The notes beneath the pieces are model-generated. The model worked only from the letters and a program-made list of their open reading frames with translations. It was not told where the DNA came from and did no database searches. Source: Streptomyces lichenis (GTDB lineage Bacteria; Actinomycetota; Actinomycetes; Streptomycetales; Streptomycetaceae). Taken from it: 64,000 nucleotides of DNA. This document shows positions 8,502 through 16,344 of the stretch, in pieces. Position numbers and translations under genes: made by a program. The stretch lies in contig NZ_JALPTH010000007.1 of NCBI RefSeq assembly GCF_023218175.1, forward strand, positions 222,304 through 286,303, read 5' to 3'. Position 1 is the first letter of the stretch; each line of letters starts with the position of its first letter.

Positions 8502-8909
8502 CTAGGGCAGGGTCCATTTCTGGTTGGGTCCGGTGTGGCAGGTCCAGAGGTGGGTGCGGGTGCCGTTGTTCCAGGTGCCGCCTTCGGCGTCGAGGCATTT
8601 GCCGGACGGGGGGTTGCGCAGGGTGCCGTCGGGTTGGGGGGTCCAGGTCTGGGCGCCGGTGCCGTTGCAGGTCCAGAGCTGGACCTTGGTGCCGTCGGCG
8701 GTGTTGCCGCCGGAGACGTCCAGGCACTTGCCCAGGGCGCGCAGTGTGCCGTCGCCGGGGGTGGTCCAGCTCTGTGCGGGGACGCCGGCGCAGTTCCAGA
8801 TCTGGACCTGGGTGCCGTCGGCGGTGGCGCCGCCCGCGACGTCCAGGCACATCCCGTTCACGCCCTTGACCGGGCCGGTACGCGGACCGGGACCCGGACC
8901 CGTACCGGT
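8502..8909. repeat. Direct repeat copy 1 (CBM13-coding)
   Basis: A 408-bp segment that starts exactly at the TAG stop codon of the ThuA gene and covers its CBM13 domain and GTGPGPGPR linker. It matches 10295-10702 with about seven mismatches, four of them clustered in one short stretch near 8740-8752. Only one amino acid differs between the two lectin domains (Gly to Ser). Confidence 0.95.
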
Positions 8910-10265
8910 CTTGATCCGGATGTCCCGGAAGGACACCTCGTCGCCCGCGCCGTGGTTCTGCAACCCGATATGGCCCTGGCGCAGACTGCGGGCCGGATCG
9001 GTGTTGGTGAAGTCGTTGATCTTCCGCCCGTTGAGGAAGAGCTCCAGCCGCTCACCGGTCACCCTGATCTCATAGGTGTTCCACTCGCCGGGCGGGTTGA
9101 GCGCCGCGTCCCGGGCCGCGAGGTCGGCCGACCGGAAGCCGTACACCGCGCCGGTGGTCCGGTCGGTGGCGTCGGTGGCGTCGATCTGGATCTCGTAGCC
9201 GTTGTCCACCGCCGACCACGGGTCGTCGGAGGCCGGGAAGCCGATGAACACCCCCGAGTTGTCGTCGCCGGCCATCCGCCAGTCCAGCTTGAGCGAGTAG
9301 TCGCCGGTGAACTCCCGGCCCGCGTACCAGAGCAGGCCCATCCCGCCCTGCGAGGTGAGGGTGCCGTCGGCCAGGGAGAACGAGCCCGGCCCGGCCTGCC
9401 GCCAGCCGATGGTGCCCGAGCCGTCGAACAGCGGGGTGTAGCCCGTCTCCGGCCGGCAGTCGGCGTCCGTCATCCCCGCCGCCCAGCGCACCCCGCCCAG
9501 CAGATGCCGGCGGAACGCGGGCTCGGTGTACGACTCGTCGGTGTGGCCGCCGCCGGTGTAGAAGGCCCGGCCCCCCTCGTAGTCCTTGCACCAGGCGATC
9601 GGATGGTCGCCCGACATGGTGCCCCCGGTGTAGCTGGACTCGTCCAGCGAGGCCAGCACCCGGGCGGTGGTACGGGGGTTGGTGCGGTAGTTGTACCACT
9701 CGTCGAACCGCTGCCAGGAGGTGCCCAGATGGGCGGTGGCGTCGTGCGCGCGGTTCTCCACCCGCACGGTGGCGTCCTGGTTGTGTGGGTGGGAGTGGAA
9801 CAGCGCCCCCGCCAGCCCCGCGTAGAACGGCCAGTCGTACTCGGTGTCGGCGGCGGCGTGCACGCCCACATAACCGCCGCCGCCCCGGATGTACTGCTCG
9901 AACGCCGTCTGCTGGCCGCCGTTCAGCACGTCCCCGGTGGTGGAGACGAAGACCACGGCCCTGTACCGGGCCAGGTTGGCGGTGCTGAAGGCGGCCGCGT
10001 CCTCGGTGGCGTCCACGGTGAAGTTGTGGGCCGCGCCCAGTTCGCGCAGCGCGGTCAGCCCGTCGTCGATGGACGAGTGCCGGAAGCCCGCCGTCTTGGA
10101 GAAGGCGAGGACGCGGTACGCGGGGTCGGCGGCGGCCACGGCGGCCCGCTCGGCGCCCGCCGGGGGTCCGGCCGGCGCCGGTGCGGCGAGCGCGGGCGCG
10201 GCGGTGGCGCAGAGCAGCGCCCCGGCCAGCGCGCAGCCCGCCTTTCTCAGGATGCCGTACGTCAT
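8502..10265 (-). CDS. Secreted ThuA + 3-keto-disaccharide hydrolase-like protein with CBM13
   Basis: A 587-residue exported multidomain protein. Order: signal peptide (about 1-28, ending PALAA), ThuA-like domain (about 50-280, with FSKTAGFRHSSI and GGGGYVGVHAAADTEYDW), DUF1080/3-keto-disaccharide hydrolase beta-sandwich (about 290-450, with YTPLFDGSGTIGWRQAG and YSLKLDWRM), a Gly/Pro linker (GTGPGPGPR), and a three-part ricin-B/CBM13 lectin domain (about 465-587). ThuA and DUF1080 domains are associated with oxidised disaccharide metabolism; extracellular action on glycans is inferred. ATG 10265 is set by AGAGGAGG upstream. It follows the PQQ-type dehydrogenase gene by 29 bp, so the two form an operon, and its CBM13 segment is 98% identical to that neighbour's. 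Confidence 0.9.
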   Translation of the reverse strand: MTYGILRKAGCALAGALLCATAAPALAAPAPAGPPAGAERAAVAAADPAYRVLAFSKTAGFRHSSIDDGLTALRELGAAHNFTVDATEDAAAFSTANLARYRAVVFVSTTGDVLNGGQQTAFEQYIRGGGGYVGVHAAADTEYDWPFYAGLAGALFHSHPHNQDATVRVENRAHDATAHLGTSWQRFDEWYNYRTNPRTTARVLASLDESSYTGGTMSGDHPIAWCKDYEGGRAFYTGGGHTDESYTEPAFRRHLLGGVRWAAGMTDADCRPETGYTPLFDGSGTIGWRQAGPGSFSLADGTLTSQGGMGLLWYAGREFTGDYSLKLDWRMAGDDNSGVFIGFPASDDPWSAVDNGYEIQIDATDATDRTTGAVYGFRSADLAARDAALNPPGEWNTYEIRVTGERLELFLNGRKINDFTNTDPARSLRQGHIGLQNHGAGDEVSFRDIRIKTGTGPGPGPRTGPVKGVNGMCLDVAGGATADGTQVQIWNCAGVPAQSWTTPGDGTLRALGKCLDVSGGNTADGTKVQLWTCNGTGAQTWTPQPDGTLRNPPSGKCLDAEGGTWNNGTRTHLWTCHTGPNQKWTLP

Positions 10266-10294
10266 GGTGGTTCCTCCTCTCATGTTCCGGCCCA

Positions 10295-10702
10295 CTAGGG
10301 CAGGGTCCATTTCTGGTTGGGTCCGGTGTGGCAGGTCCACAGGTGGGTGCGGGTGCCGTTGTTCCAGGTGCCGCCTTCGGCGTCGAGGCATTTGCCGGAC
10401 GGGGGGTTGCGCAGGGTGCCGTCGGGTTGGGGGGTCCAGGTCTGGGCGCCGGTGCCGTTGCAGGTCCAGAGCTGGACCTTGGTGCCGTCGGCGGTGTTGC
10501 CGCCGGAGACGTCCAGGCACTTGCCCAGGGCGCGGAGGGTGGAGTCGCCGGGGGTGGTCCAGCTCTGTGCGGGGACGCCGGCGCAGTTCCAGATCTGGAC
10601 CTGGGTGCCGTCGGCGGTGGCGCCGCCCGCGACGTCCAGGCACATGCCGTTCACGCCCTTGACCGGGCCGGTACGCGGACCGGGACCCGGGCCCGTACCG
10701 GT
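10295..10702. repeat. Direct repeat copy 2 (CBM13-coding)
   Basis: Partner of the repeat at 8502-8909, again starting at a TAG stop codon and ending in the linker codons. About 98% identity over 408 bp is much higher than would be expected for two ancient domains, so it points to recent duplication or ongoing gene conversion. Confidence 0.95.
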
Positions 10703-13144
10703 GGTGAAGTGGAAGTCGTCCACGTCGAACAGCGCCCCGGTGCCGCCCTTGAAGACCAGGTAGAGCGTGGTCGTCCCGGCCGGGCGGTTGGCCAGCGCGG
10801 TGCTCACGTCCTGGAAGTTCTCCCAGCCGCCGGTCACCGGCACGGTGGCGGTGCCCAGCAGGGTGCCGGTCGCCGAGCCCGCCCGGACCTCCAGGGTGCC
10901 GCCGGCGCCGCCGGAGGAGACCCGCGCGGTGAACCGGGTGGCGTCGTCCAGCGCGTACGGGGTGAAGGACACCCAGTCGCCGCTGTGGATGTCGCCGACC
11001 GTCTTGCCGCCGTGCGCCGCCGCCTTGCTGATCACCGAGACGCCGGAGGCGTTGCCGTAGTGCTCGCCCTGGCGGTGGCTGGGCTGGGAGATGTTCTGGT
11101 CGTGGGTGGTCAGCGCGGGCTGCCCGTTCGCGCCCTTGTCGGTGTACTCCGCGTCCCAGACGCCGAAGATGTTGGCGTTCGGGTCGTGCTCGCCGTCCGC
11201 GATGGTCTGCACGGTGCCGGAGCAGCCGTTGGCGGAGGTCTGCGGGTGGCCGTGGCTGTCATGGCCCAGGATGAAGGTCACCTTCACCTTGGAGCAGTCG
11301 ATCGCCCCGTCCTCCGGGTCGCTCACCGTCACCCTGAACGGCACTGCCGCGCCCGGGTCGATGATCCGCCCCTCGACCGGCAGTTCCAGGGTCACCGTCG
11401 GGGCGGTGTTGCCGACGGTGATCCGCACCGAGGCGGTGGCCGTCTTGTTCGTCGGGTCGGTGACCGTCAGCTCCGCGGTGTACTGGCCGTTGGCGGTGTA
11501 GGTGTGGGAGGGGTTGGCGGCGGTGGAGGTCGCCCCGTCGCCGAACTTCCAGGCGTGGCGCAGCGCCCCGCCGTCCGGGTCGGTGCTGCCGGCCGAGGAG
11601 AAGGCGACCGTCAGCGGCGCCTTGCCGGAGGTGCGGTCCGCCGCGGCCTGGGCGACCGGGGAGCGGCCGTCCACCAGGTGCTCGATCCGGTAGAGCGCCG
11701 AGTTCTCGTCACCGTTGAAGTAGCCGGTGCCGTAGTCCAGCACGTACAGCGCCCCGTCCGGGCCGAAGTCCATGTCCATCACCTGGGTGCCGGTCCAGGG
11801 GAAGGCGTTGATGGACTGCACGGTGCCGTCCGCGCCCTGGGCGATCCGCTTGATCCAGCGGCGGCCGAACTCGCCCGCGAAGAAGTTGCCGTCGTAGGAC
11901 TGCGGGAACTTCACGGTGGACGGGTTGTTCGGGTCGTAGCGGTAGACCGGTCCGCCCATCGGGGACTCCGAGCCGCCGCCGAACTCCGGTACGGAGGTGC
12001 CGTCGTAGGGGATCCAGGCCGGCCGCGCCGGGGGCAGGTCGGTCAGCCCGGTGTTGCGCGGCGAGGTGTTCCTCGGCGCGTCGCAGTCGAATCTCGCGCC
12101 CGCCGTGCCGTTCGCGAAGTCCCAGTCCGTGTAGGCGTCGTTCCGCCCGGTGCAGTACGGCCAGCCGTAGTTGCCGGCCTGGGTGATCCGGTTGAACTCC
12201 ACCTGCCCGGCCGGGCCGCGGCTGGGGCTCGCGGTGCCGGCGTCCGGCCCGTAGTCGCCGAGGTAGACGGTGCCGGTGGCCCGGTCCACGCTCATCCGGA
12301 ACGGGTTGCGGAAGCCCATGGCGTAGATCTCGGGCCGGGTCCTCGCGGTGCCGGGGGCGAACAGGTTCCCGGCCGGGACGGTGTACGAGCCGTCGGCGCC
12401 GACCTTGATCCGCAGCACCTTGCCGCGCAGGTCGTTGGTGTTGCCCGAGGAGCGCTGGGCGTCGTACGCCGGGTTGCGCGAGGGGCGTTCGTCGATCGGG
12501 GTGTAGCCGTCGGAGGCGAACGGGTTGGAGTCGTCGCCGGTGGAGAGGTACAGGTTTCCCTGGGCGTCGAAGTCGATGTCGCCGCCGACATGGCAGCAGA
12601 TGCCCCGGGAGGCGGGGACGTCCAGGACCTTCTTCTCGCTGGCCGGGTCCAGGGTGCCGTCGGTCCTCAGGGTGAAGCGCGAGAGCCGGTTCACCCCGTC
12701 GTACGGGGCGAAGTCGGCGGCCGTTCCGTCGCCGGGGGCGTCGCCCGCCGGGGTGGTCAGCTTGGGCGCGTAGTAGAGGAACACCTGCCGGTTGGCGGCG
12801 AATCCGGGGTCCACCCCGACGCCTTGGAGGCCTTCCTCGTCATGGCTGTAGACGTCCAGCTTCCCGGACACCTTGGTGCTGCCGGCCGCGTCGGTCAGCC
12901 GCAGGGTGCCGTCCCGCGAGGTGTGCAGCACGGAGCGGTCGGGGAGTACCGCCATGGTCATCGGCTCGCCGGTCTCGGCCACCCCCTTGGCGAGGGTGAC
13001 CTGCTGGAACTCCTCGGCCGCGGCGGGTGCGGGGGATGCGGTGGGGGTGGTGGCGTGGGCGGGGGCGGCCATCAGCCCGGTGGCGAGTGCCGCGGTGATC
13101 AGCAGGGCTCGGGCCCGTGAAGGCCGGAACGGTCTTGTGCGCAC
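10295..13144 (-). CDS. Secreted PQQ-type sugar dehydrogenase with PKD, CBM6-like and CBM13 domains
   Basis: A 949-residue exported protein. Order: signal peptide (about 1-31, ending APAHA), a soluble glucose/aldose dehydrogenase-type beta-propeller (about 45-480, with GICCHVGGDIDFDAQGNLYL and EIYAMGFRNPFRMSVD), a PKD domain (about 495-575, DPDGGALRHAWKFGDG), a jelly-roll carbohydrate-binding segment (about 690-805), the GTGPGPGPR linker and a CBM13 lectin (about 825-949). Related propellers oxidise sugars with PQQ; activity here is inferred. GTG 13144 has GGGAG eight bases upstream. It is the first gene of an operon with the ThuA protein; a promoter and a leader inverted repeat lie at 13236-13300. 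Confidence 0.9.
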   Translation of the reverse strand: MRTRPFRPSRARALLITAALATGLMAAPAHATTPTASPAPAAAEEFQQVTLAKGVAETGEPMTMAVLPDRSVLHTSRDGTLRLTDAAGSTKVSGKLDVYSHDEEGLQGVGVDPGFAANRQVFLYYAPKLTTPAGDAPGDGTAADFAPYDGVNRLSRFTLRTDGTLDPASEKKVLDVPASRGICCHVGGDIDFDAQGNLYLSTGDDSNPFASDGYTPIDERPSRNPAYDAQRSSGNTNDLRGKVLRIKVGADGSYTVPAGNLFAPGTARTRPEIYAMGFRNPFRMSVDRATGTVYLGDYGPDAGTASPSRGPAGQVEFNRITQAGNYGWPYCTGRNDAYTDWDFANGTAGARFDCDAPRNTSPRNTGLTDLPPARPAWIPYDGTSVPEFGGGSESPMGGPVYRYDPNNPSTVKFPQSYDGNFFAGEFGRRWIKRIAQGADGTVQSINAFPWTGTQVMDMDFGPDGALYVLDYGTGYFNGDENSALYRIEHLVDGRSPVAQAAADRTSGKAPLTVAFSSAGSTDPDGGALRHAWKFGDGATSTAANPSHTYTANGQYTAELTVTDPTNKTATASVRITVGNTAPTVTLELPVEGRIIDPGAAVPFRVTVSDPEDGAIDCSKVKVTFILGHDSHGHPQTSANGCSGTVQTIADGEHDPNANIFGVWDAEYTDKGANGQPALTTHDQNISQPSHRQGEHYGNASGVSVISKAAAHGGKTVGDIHSGDWVSFTPYALDDATRFTARVSSGGAGGTLEVRAGSATGTLLGTATVPVTGGWENFQDVSTALANRPAGTTTLYLVFKGGTGALFDVDDFHFTTGTGPGPGPRTGPVKGVNGMCLDVAGGATADGTQVQIWNCAGVPAQSWTTPGDSTLRALGKCLDVSGGNTADGTKVQLWTCNGTGAQTWTPQPDGTLRNPPSGKCLDAEGGTWNNGTRTHLWTCHTGPNQKWTLP

Positions 13145-13235
13145 GTGGGTTCTCCCGGAGCGGTGGGGAAGCCGAACGGGCCCGGGAACCGGGTCCGCCG
13201 GGGGAGCACAAGGCGCGCGCCGTCGCGCCGTGGCG

Positions 13236-13261
13236 CACCGGTCACGGGCTCATGACCGGTG
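13236..13261. promoter_or_regulatory. Inverted repeat in the leader of the sugar-dehydrogenase operon
   Basis: CACCGGTCA and TGACCGGTG form perfect 9-bp arms around an 8-base loop. It sits just downstream of the predicted start of transcription for the gene starting at 13144, so it could be an operator or a leader hairpin. Confidence 0.5.
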
Positions 13262-13271
13262 TGTTGCAAGG

Positions 13272-13300
13272 AAGTTAGCGGGCTTGGTCCGGCCGCGTAA
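13272..13300 (-). promoter_or_regulatory. Candidate promoter of the sugar-dehydrogenase/ThuA operon
   Basis: Reading the minus strand, TTACGC (13300-13295) and TAACTT (13277-13272) are separated by 17 bp, matching the spacing and -10 consensus of housekeeping promoters; the -35 is weak. The predicted leader is about 120 bases long. Confidence 0.4.
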
Positions 13301-13383
13301 CCCCTTTCGCGCCGCCATTCGCAACTTCTTCCCGTGCCAGGACAAAGCCGTCCGTCCAGCGGACACGCCGGGCGCGGTGCCCG

Positions 13384-13410
13384 GGAAACGCGGGGAAACC
13401 CCTGGGAAAC
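13384..13410. repeat. GGAAAC mini-cluster
   Basis: Three GGAAAC words at 10- and 11-bp spacing, in a noncoding region. They share the core of the arrays at 3592-3763 and 52308-52462. Confidence 0.7.
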
Positions 13411-13527
13411 GCCGGACCGGCGGCCCGCTGCGCGCGGACCGCCGGTCGGCGGACGGGTGGTGCGGTGGAGCTCAGCCGATCGTCCGGCCGGTCATCCGGT
13501 CGGCCGTGGCCGTCGCCCCTCGGCCGG

Positions 13528-14445
13528 TCAGAAGACGCTCACCCCGTAGGCGCTCAGCGCCTCGGTGACCGGCTGGAAGAACGTGGTGCCGCCGGAGCTG
13601 CAGTTGCCGCTGCCGCCCGAGGTCAGCCCGAGCGCGGTGCTGCCCGAGAACAGCGCACCGCCGCTGTCGCCGGGCTCGGCGCAGACGTTGGTCTGGATCA
13701 TGCCGTAGACGACCTGCCCGCTGCCGTAGTTGACGGTGGCGTTGAGGCCGGTCACCGTGCCGCCGCGCAGCCCGGTGGTGCTGCCGCTGCGCTGCACCGA
13801 CTGGCCGACCGTGGCGTTGCCGGCCGAGGTGATGTCGCGGTAGCTGCCGTTGTACAGGTACACCCGGCCGTCCGCCGCCGAGGCGTTGGAGTGCCGGATG
13901 ATCCCGTAGTCGTTGGTCGGGAAGCTGGTGCCGGTGCGGGTGCCGAGCACCGTCGTACGGCCGGAGTTGGTGTACCAGGTGGAGGCGCTGTTGGTGCAGT
14001 GGCCGGCCGTCAGGGCGTAGTAGGTGCTGCCGCTGCGCACGTTGAAGCCCAGCGAACAGCGGCTGCCGCTGGAGTAGATGGCCTCGCCGCCGGCGATGAG
14101 CTTGCTGAACCTGCCCGGCGTGCGGTTGATCCGCACGGCGCCGGACCGGTCGCCCGCGGCCGCCCTGATCTCGGCCAGCTCGGCCGCCGAGACCGTGGAG
14201 TCGGCGGTGACGACCAGCTTGCCGCTCTTGGCGTCGGTGTACCACGCGGTGCCGGCCACGTCGGCGGCCAGGACCGCCTCGCTCGCCTGGGCCAGCTGGG
14301 CGCCGGTCATCCGGACGTCCGGAGTCGGCTGGGCGCCGGCCTGGGGGACGGCCAGCGCGGACGCGGCCACGAGGGCGGCGGCCACGGCGGTCGTCCGGAT
14401 GCTTCTGGTGGAGCCGTCGAAGGGGGTGAAGCGCGTGAAGTTCAC
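13528..14445 (-). CDS. Streptogrisin-type serine protease (S1E) preproprotein
   Basis: A 305-residue secreted chymotrypsin-fold protease. Signal peptide about 1-38, then a propeptide of the alpha-lytic type (about 40-115, with [17 protein letters not shown]) that folds the enzyme and is cleaved off. The mature domain starts near [18 protein letters not shown]. The triad is visible: His in ALTAGHC, Asp in TNDYGIIRH, Ser in [10 protein letters not shown]. Three Cys pairs are typical of streptogrisins A/B. GTG 14445 is chosen because GGAGG lies five bases upstream; an ATG 24 bases earlier has no ribosome binding site. It probably takes part in extracellular protein degradation during development. 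Confidence 0.93.
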   Translation of the reverse strand: MNFTRFTPFDGSTRSIRTTAVAAALVAASALAVPQAGAQPTPDVRMTGAQLAQASEAVLAADVAGTAWYTDAKSGKLVVTADSTVSAAELAEIRAAAGDRSGAVRINRTPGRFSKLIAGGEAIYSSGSRCSLGFNVRSGSTYYALTAGHCTNSASTWYTNSGRTTVLGTRTGTSFPTNDYGIIRHSNASAADGRVYLYNGSYRDITSAGNATVGQSVQRSGSTTGLRGGTVTGLNATVNYGSGQVVYGMIQTNVCAEPGDSGGALFSGSTALGLTSGGSGNCSSGGTTFFQPVTEALSAYGVSVF

Positions 14446-15202
14446 TGCGTCCTCCGTGGGGGTTTCCATGGCCCGCTGGGTGGGCGGGCCGTGCGGAGCG
14501 CCGGCGGACGGGCCCCATGCCGGGTGCGGTCGCCATGTGCCTGTCAACCGTCGCAAGGGGAATCCTGGAGTCCGCTCGCGGGTGCGGCAAGCGCCTCTTT
14601 CGGTCGCGCTACGCGCGTACGCCGCCCGGGCCGCCCGCCCGCGCCCCGGCGGCCCGGGCGGCGGAGCCCGGGCGCCCGGTGCCGTCGGCCCGTACGGCGG
14701 GCCGGTCCCGGCCCGTGTCCGGAGCCCCGGGAGCCGCCGGACCGGACGGCGGGGCCCGCCCGGCGCGCCGCCGGAAGCGGAAGCCGTCATGCCGGTCACG
14801 CGGTGGCTGAGCAGTGGACGCGCGCTCCCGGGCCGCGGGCCGCCGCCCGCCGGGGCCGCCCGTACCCGCGCCGCCCCGCTCCCTCCGGTTCCGGTGCCCA
14901 CCGGCCCGCCCCGGCGCCCGCCCGCGGCACGGTCCGGGCCCGCCGCGCCGCGGCGGCGGCCCCTGGGCCCGTACCGCTTCCGGAGGAGCGCACCGGCGCC
15001 GGCGGCCGCGAATTGCGGGGAATCCCTCCGTTCGCCCTCCGGCCGGAGCTGTCCGAATACCGCTCCCCGCTCCCGCCGGAGGGCTGCCGCCGGGGCGGGT
15101 GGTGTGGAACGGGACGGACGAGGAATCCGGTAGGCACGGGCCGAAAGGACCCGGGGTGGACCCGGGCCCGGGCGCCACCGGCACCGACGAACGAGGAGAG
15201 CG
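14446..15202. other. Long intergenic region without a supportable gene
   Basis: This 757-bp region lies upstream of the protease. Open frames exist on both strands but are composed of Arg, Pro, Ala and Gly, lack ribosome binding sites and resemble no family. A minus-strand TTGACA (14547-14542) could be a -35 element for the protease, but no good -10 follows at 17-18 bp. No repeats, tRNA or terminator were seen. Confidence 0.5.
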
Positions 15203-15394
15203 ATGAACCACCGCGACCGGCATCCGGACACCGCCGCCGACGAGGTCCTGCACGAGTTCGAGGAGGCGGAGCTGGACGTGGACGACGACCGCGAGCCCTC
15301 GCACGACAAGGAGGCCGCGGACGCCATGCGCCCCGGCCCGCACAGCCAGGAGTCGGTGCAGAACGACGCCCACCGGGAGCCGGGGGACCGCTGA
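15203..15394 (+). CDS. Small acidic hypothetical protein
   Basis: A 63-residue, strongly charged, hydrophilic protein beginning [20 protein letters not shown], rich in Asp, Glu and His. No domain is recognised; it may be intrinsically disordered. GAGGAG lies seven bases before ATG 15203, which supports translation. It converges on the class II amidotransferase gene. Confidence 0.65.
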   Translation: MNHRDRHPDTAADEVLHEFEEAELDVDDDREPSHDKEAADAMRPGPHSQESVQNDAHREPGDR

Positions 15395-15433
15395 GCCCTC
15401 ACCGGGCCCGCCCGCGCTGCCGGGCCCCGGCCG

Positions 15434-16303
15434 CTAGGCCGCGGTCTGCGAGGCGGCGGCGCCGGGGTCGAGGTCGGCCAGGGTGAGCGGGCGGGCCGGA
15501 GGGTCCGGGAGGGCGATACGGCTGCTGACCGCCAGGTCCGGGCCCGCGTGCAGCAGCTCCCCGGGCTCCAGCAGCCGCCAGTCCGGGTTGTCGTCCATCC
15601 GCTCGCTCGCCACCACCACCGCGGGCGCCCCGGCCAGTTCGCCGGAGTGGACCCGCATCCGGCCCCGCTCCCCGCTGTGGTCCAGATGGCGGTCGCCGTG
15701 GTGGCCGCCGGGCCCGCGCTCCAGCACGTACAGCCGATGCGTCCGGGGATAGCGCAGCGCCCACAGCTCGTGCGGGGTGGTCAGCACCAGGTTCAGCGCG
15801 AACACCGGCAGCCGCTCGGCGATCCAGCGGGCCGCCGACTCGATGCCCCGGCCGACGTCCCCGCCGTTCGCCCGGACCTCCTTGGTGATCAGGGCGAAGA
15901 AGCGCTCCGAGTCGGTGTCCCCGGCCACCAGCGCGCGCTCCGGCCCGAGGCGGGCGTCGATCTCCCGCTCCTCCCCGATGACGCCGTTGTGCGCGAAGAG
16001 CCGTCCGTCCTGGAGGAACGGGTGCGTGTTGCGGGCCTCCAGCCGCCCGGTGGAGGCGTACCGGACATGCGCGAGGAACGTCGCCGAGCGGACCCGGCGC
16101 GCCTCCTCGGCGAACGCCCGGTCCCGGTACGCGGCGAGCGGCGCCCGGTCCACCGACGGCGTACCGTCGCCGCCGAACCAGCCGAGGCCCGTCCCGTCCG
16201 GGTCCCGGTGGCTCTGGTCGCGCAGGCTGTCGGGCGCGTCCAGCAGCCAGAAGGTGGCATGGGTGCGGTGCGGGGCGCTGCTCAGGCCGAACAACCGGCA
16301 CAT
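15434..16303 (-). CDS. Class II glutamine amidotransferase (YafJ/EgtC-like)
   Basis: A 289-residue Ntn-type amidotransferase domain without a synthase partner domain. Cys2 (MCRLFGL) is the expected nucleophile that hydrolyses glutamine or a gamma-glutamyl amide. THPF and LFAHNG form the usual substrate pocket. The protein resembles the YafJ/EgtC group; EgtC works in ergothioneine synthesis, but no other egt gene is nearby, so the substrate is unknown. It follows the glutamate decarboxylase gene by 41 bp on the same strand and is likely co-transcribed. A glutamine-to-glutamate-to-GABA link is an attractive inference. Confidence 0.88.
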   Translation of the reverse strand: MCRLFGLSSAPHRTHATFWLLDAPDSLRDQSHRDPDGTGLGWFGGDGTPSVDRAPLAAYRDRAFAEEARRVRSATFLAHVRYASTGRLEARNTHPFLQDGRLFAHNGVIGEEREIDARLGPERALVAGDTDSERFFALITKEVRANGGDVGRGIESAARWIAERLPVFALNLVLTTPHELWALRYPRTHRLYVLERGPGGHHGDRHLDHSGERGRMRVHSGELAGAPAVVVASERMDDNPDWRLLEPGELLHAGPDLAVSSRIALPDPPARPLTLADLDPGAAASQTAA

Positions 16304-16344
16304 GGGGTCTCCTCGGGGCGGGCGGGGGGTGTGTCAGGGGGCGT

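Larger units (their letters stand above)
13145..13527. other. Intergenic region with promoter and mini-repeat cluster
   Basis: This 383-bp gap holds the promoter and inverted repeat of the operon starting at 13144 in its left part. It also holds three GGAAAC words at 13384, 13394 and 13405, spaced 10 and 11 bp, in its right part. Open frames in it are Arg/Pro-rich and unsupported, so I see no gene. Confidence 0.6.

Noticed and set aside
10266..10643. 126-codon N-terminal extension of the ThuA protein
   Set aside because: AGAGGAGG and a signal peptide start at 10265; the extension is antisense-like Arg/His/Pro sequence over the neighbouring CBM13 region.
8502..10702. Insertion-sequence ends or a composite transposon formed by the 408-bp direct repeats
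   Set aside because: The repeats encode CBM13 domains at the ends of two genes, begin at stop codons and contain no transposase or terminal inverted repeats.
10266..13120. Long open plus-strand frame across the PQQ-type dehydrogenase gene
   Set aside because: No domain, no ribosome binding site, and composition typical of a reverse-frame shadow.
14446..15202. Genes in the gap upstream of the protease
   Set aside because: Open frames are Arg/Pro/Ala/Gly-rich on both strands with no ribosome binding sites or known motifs.
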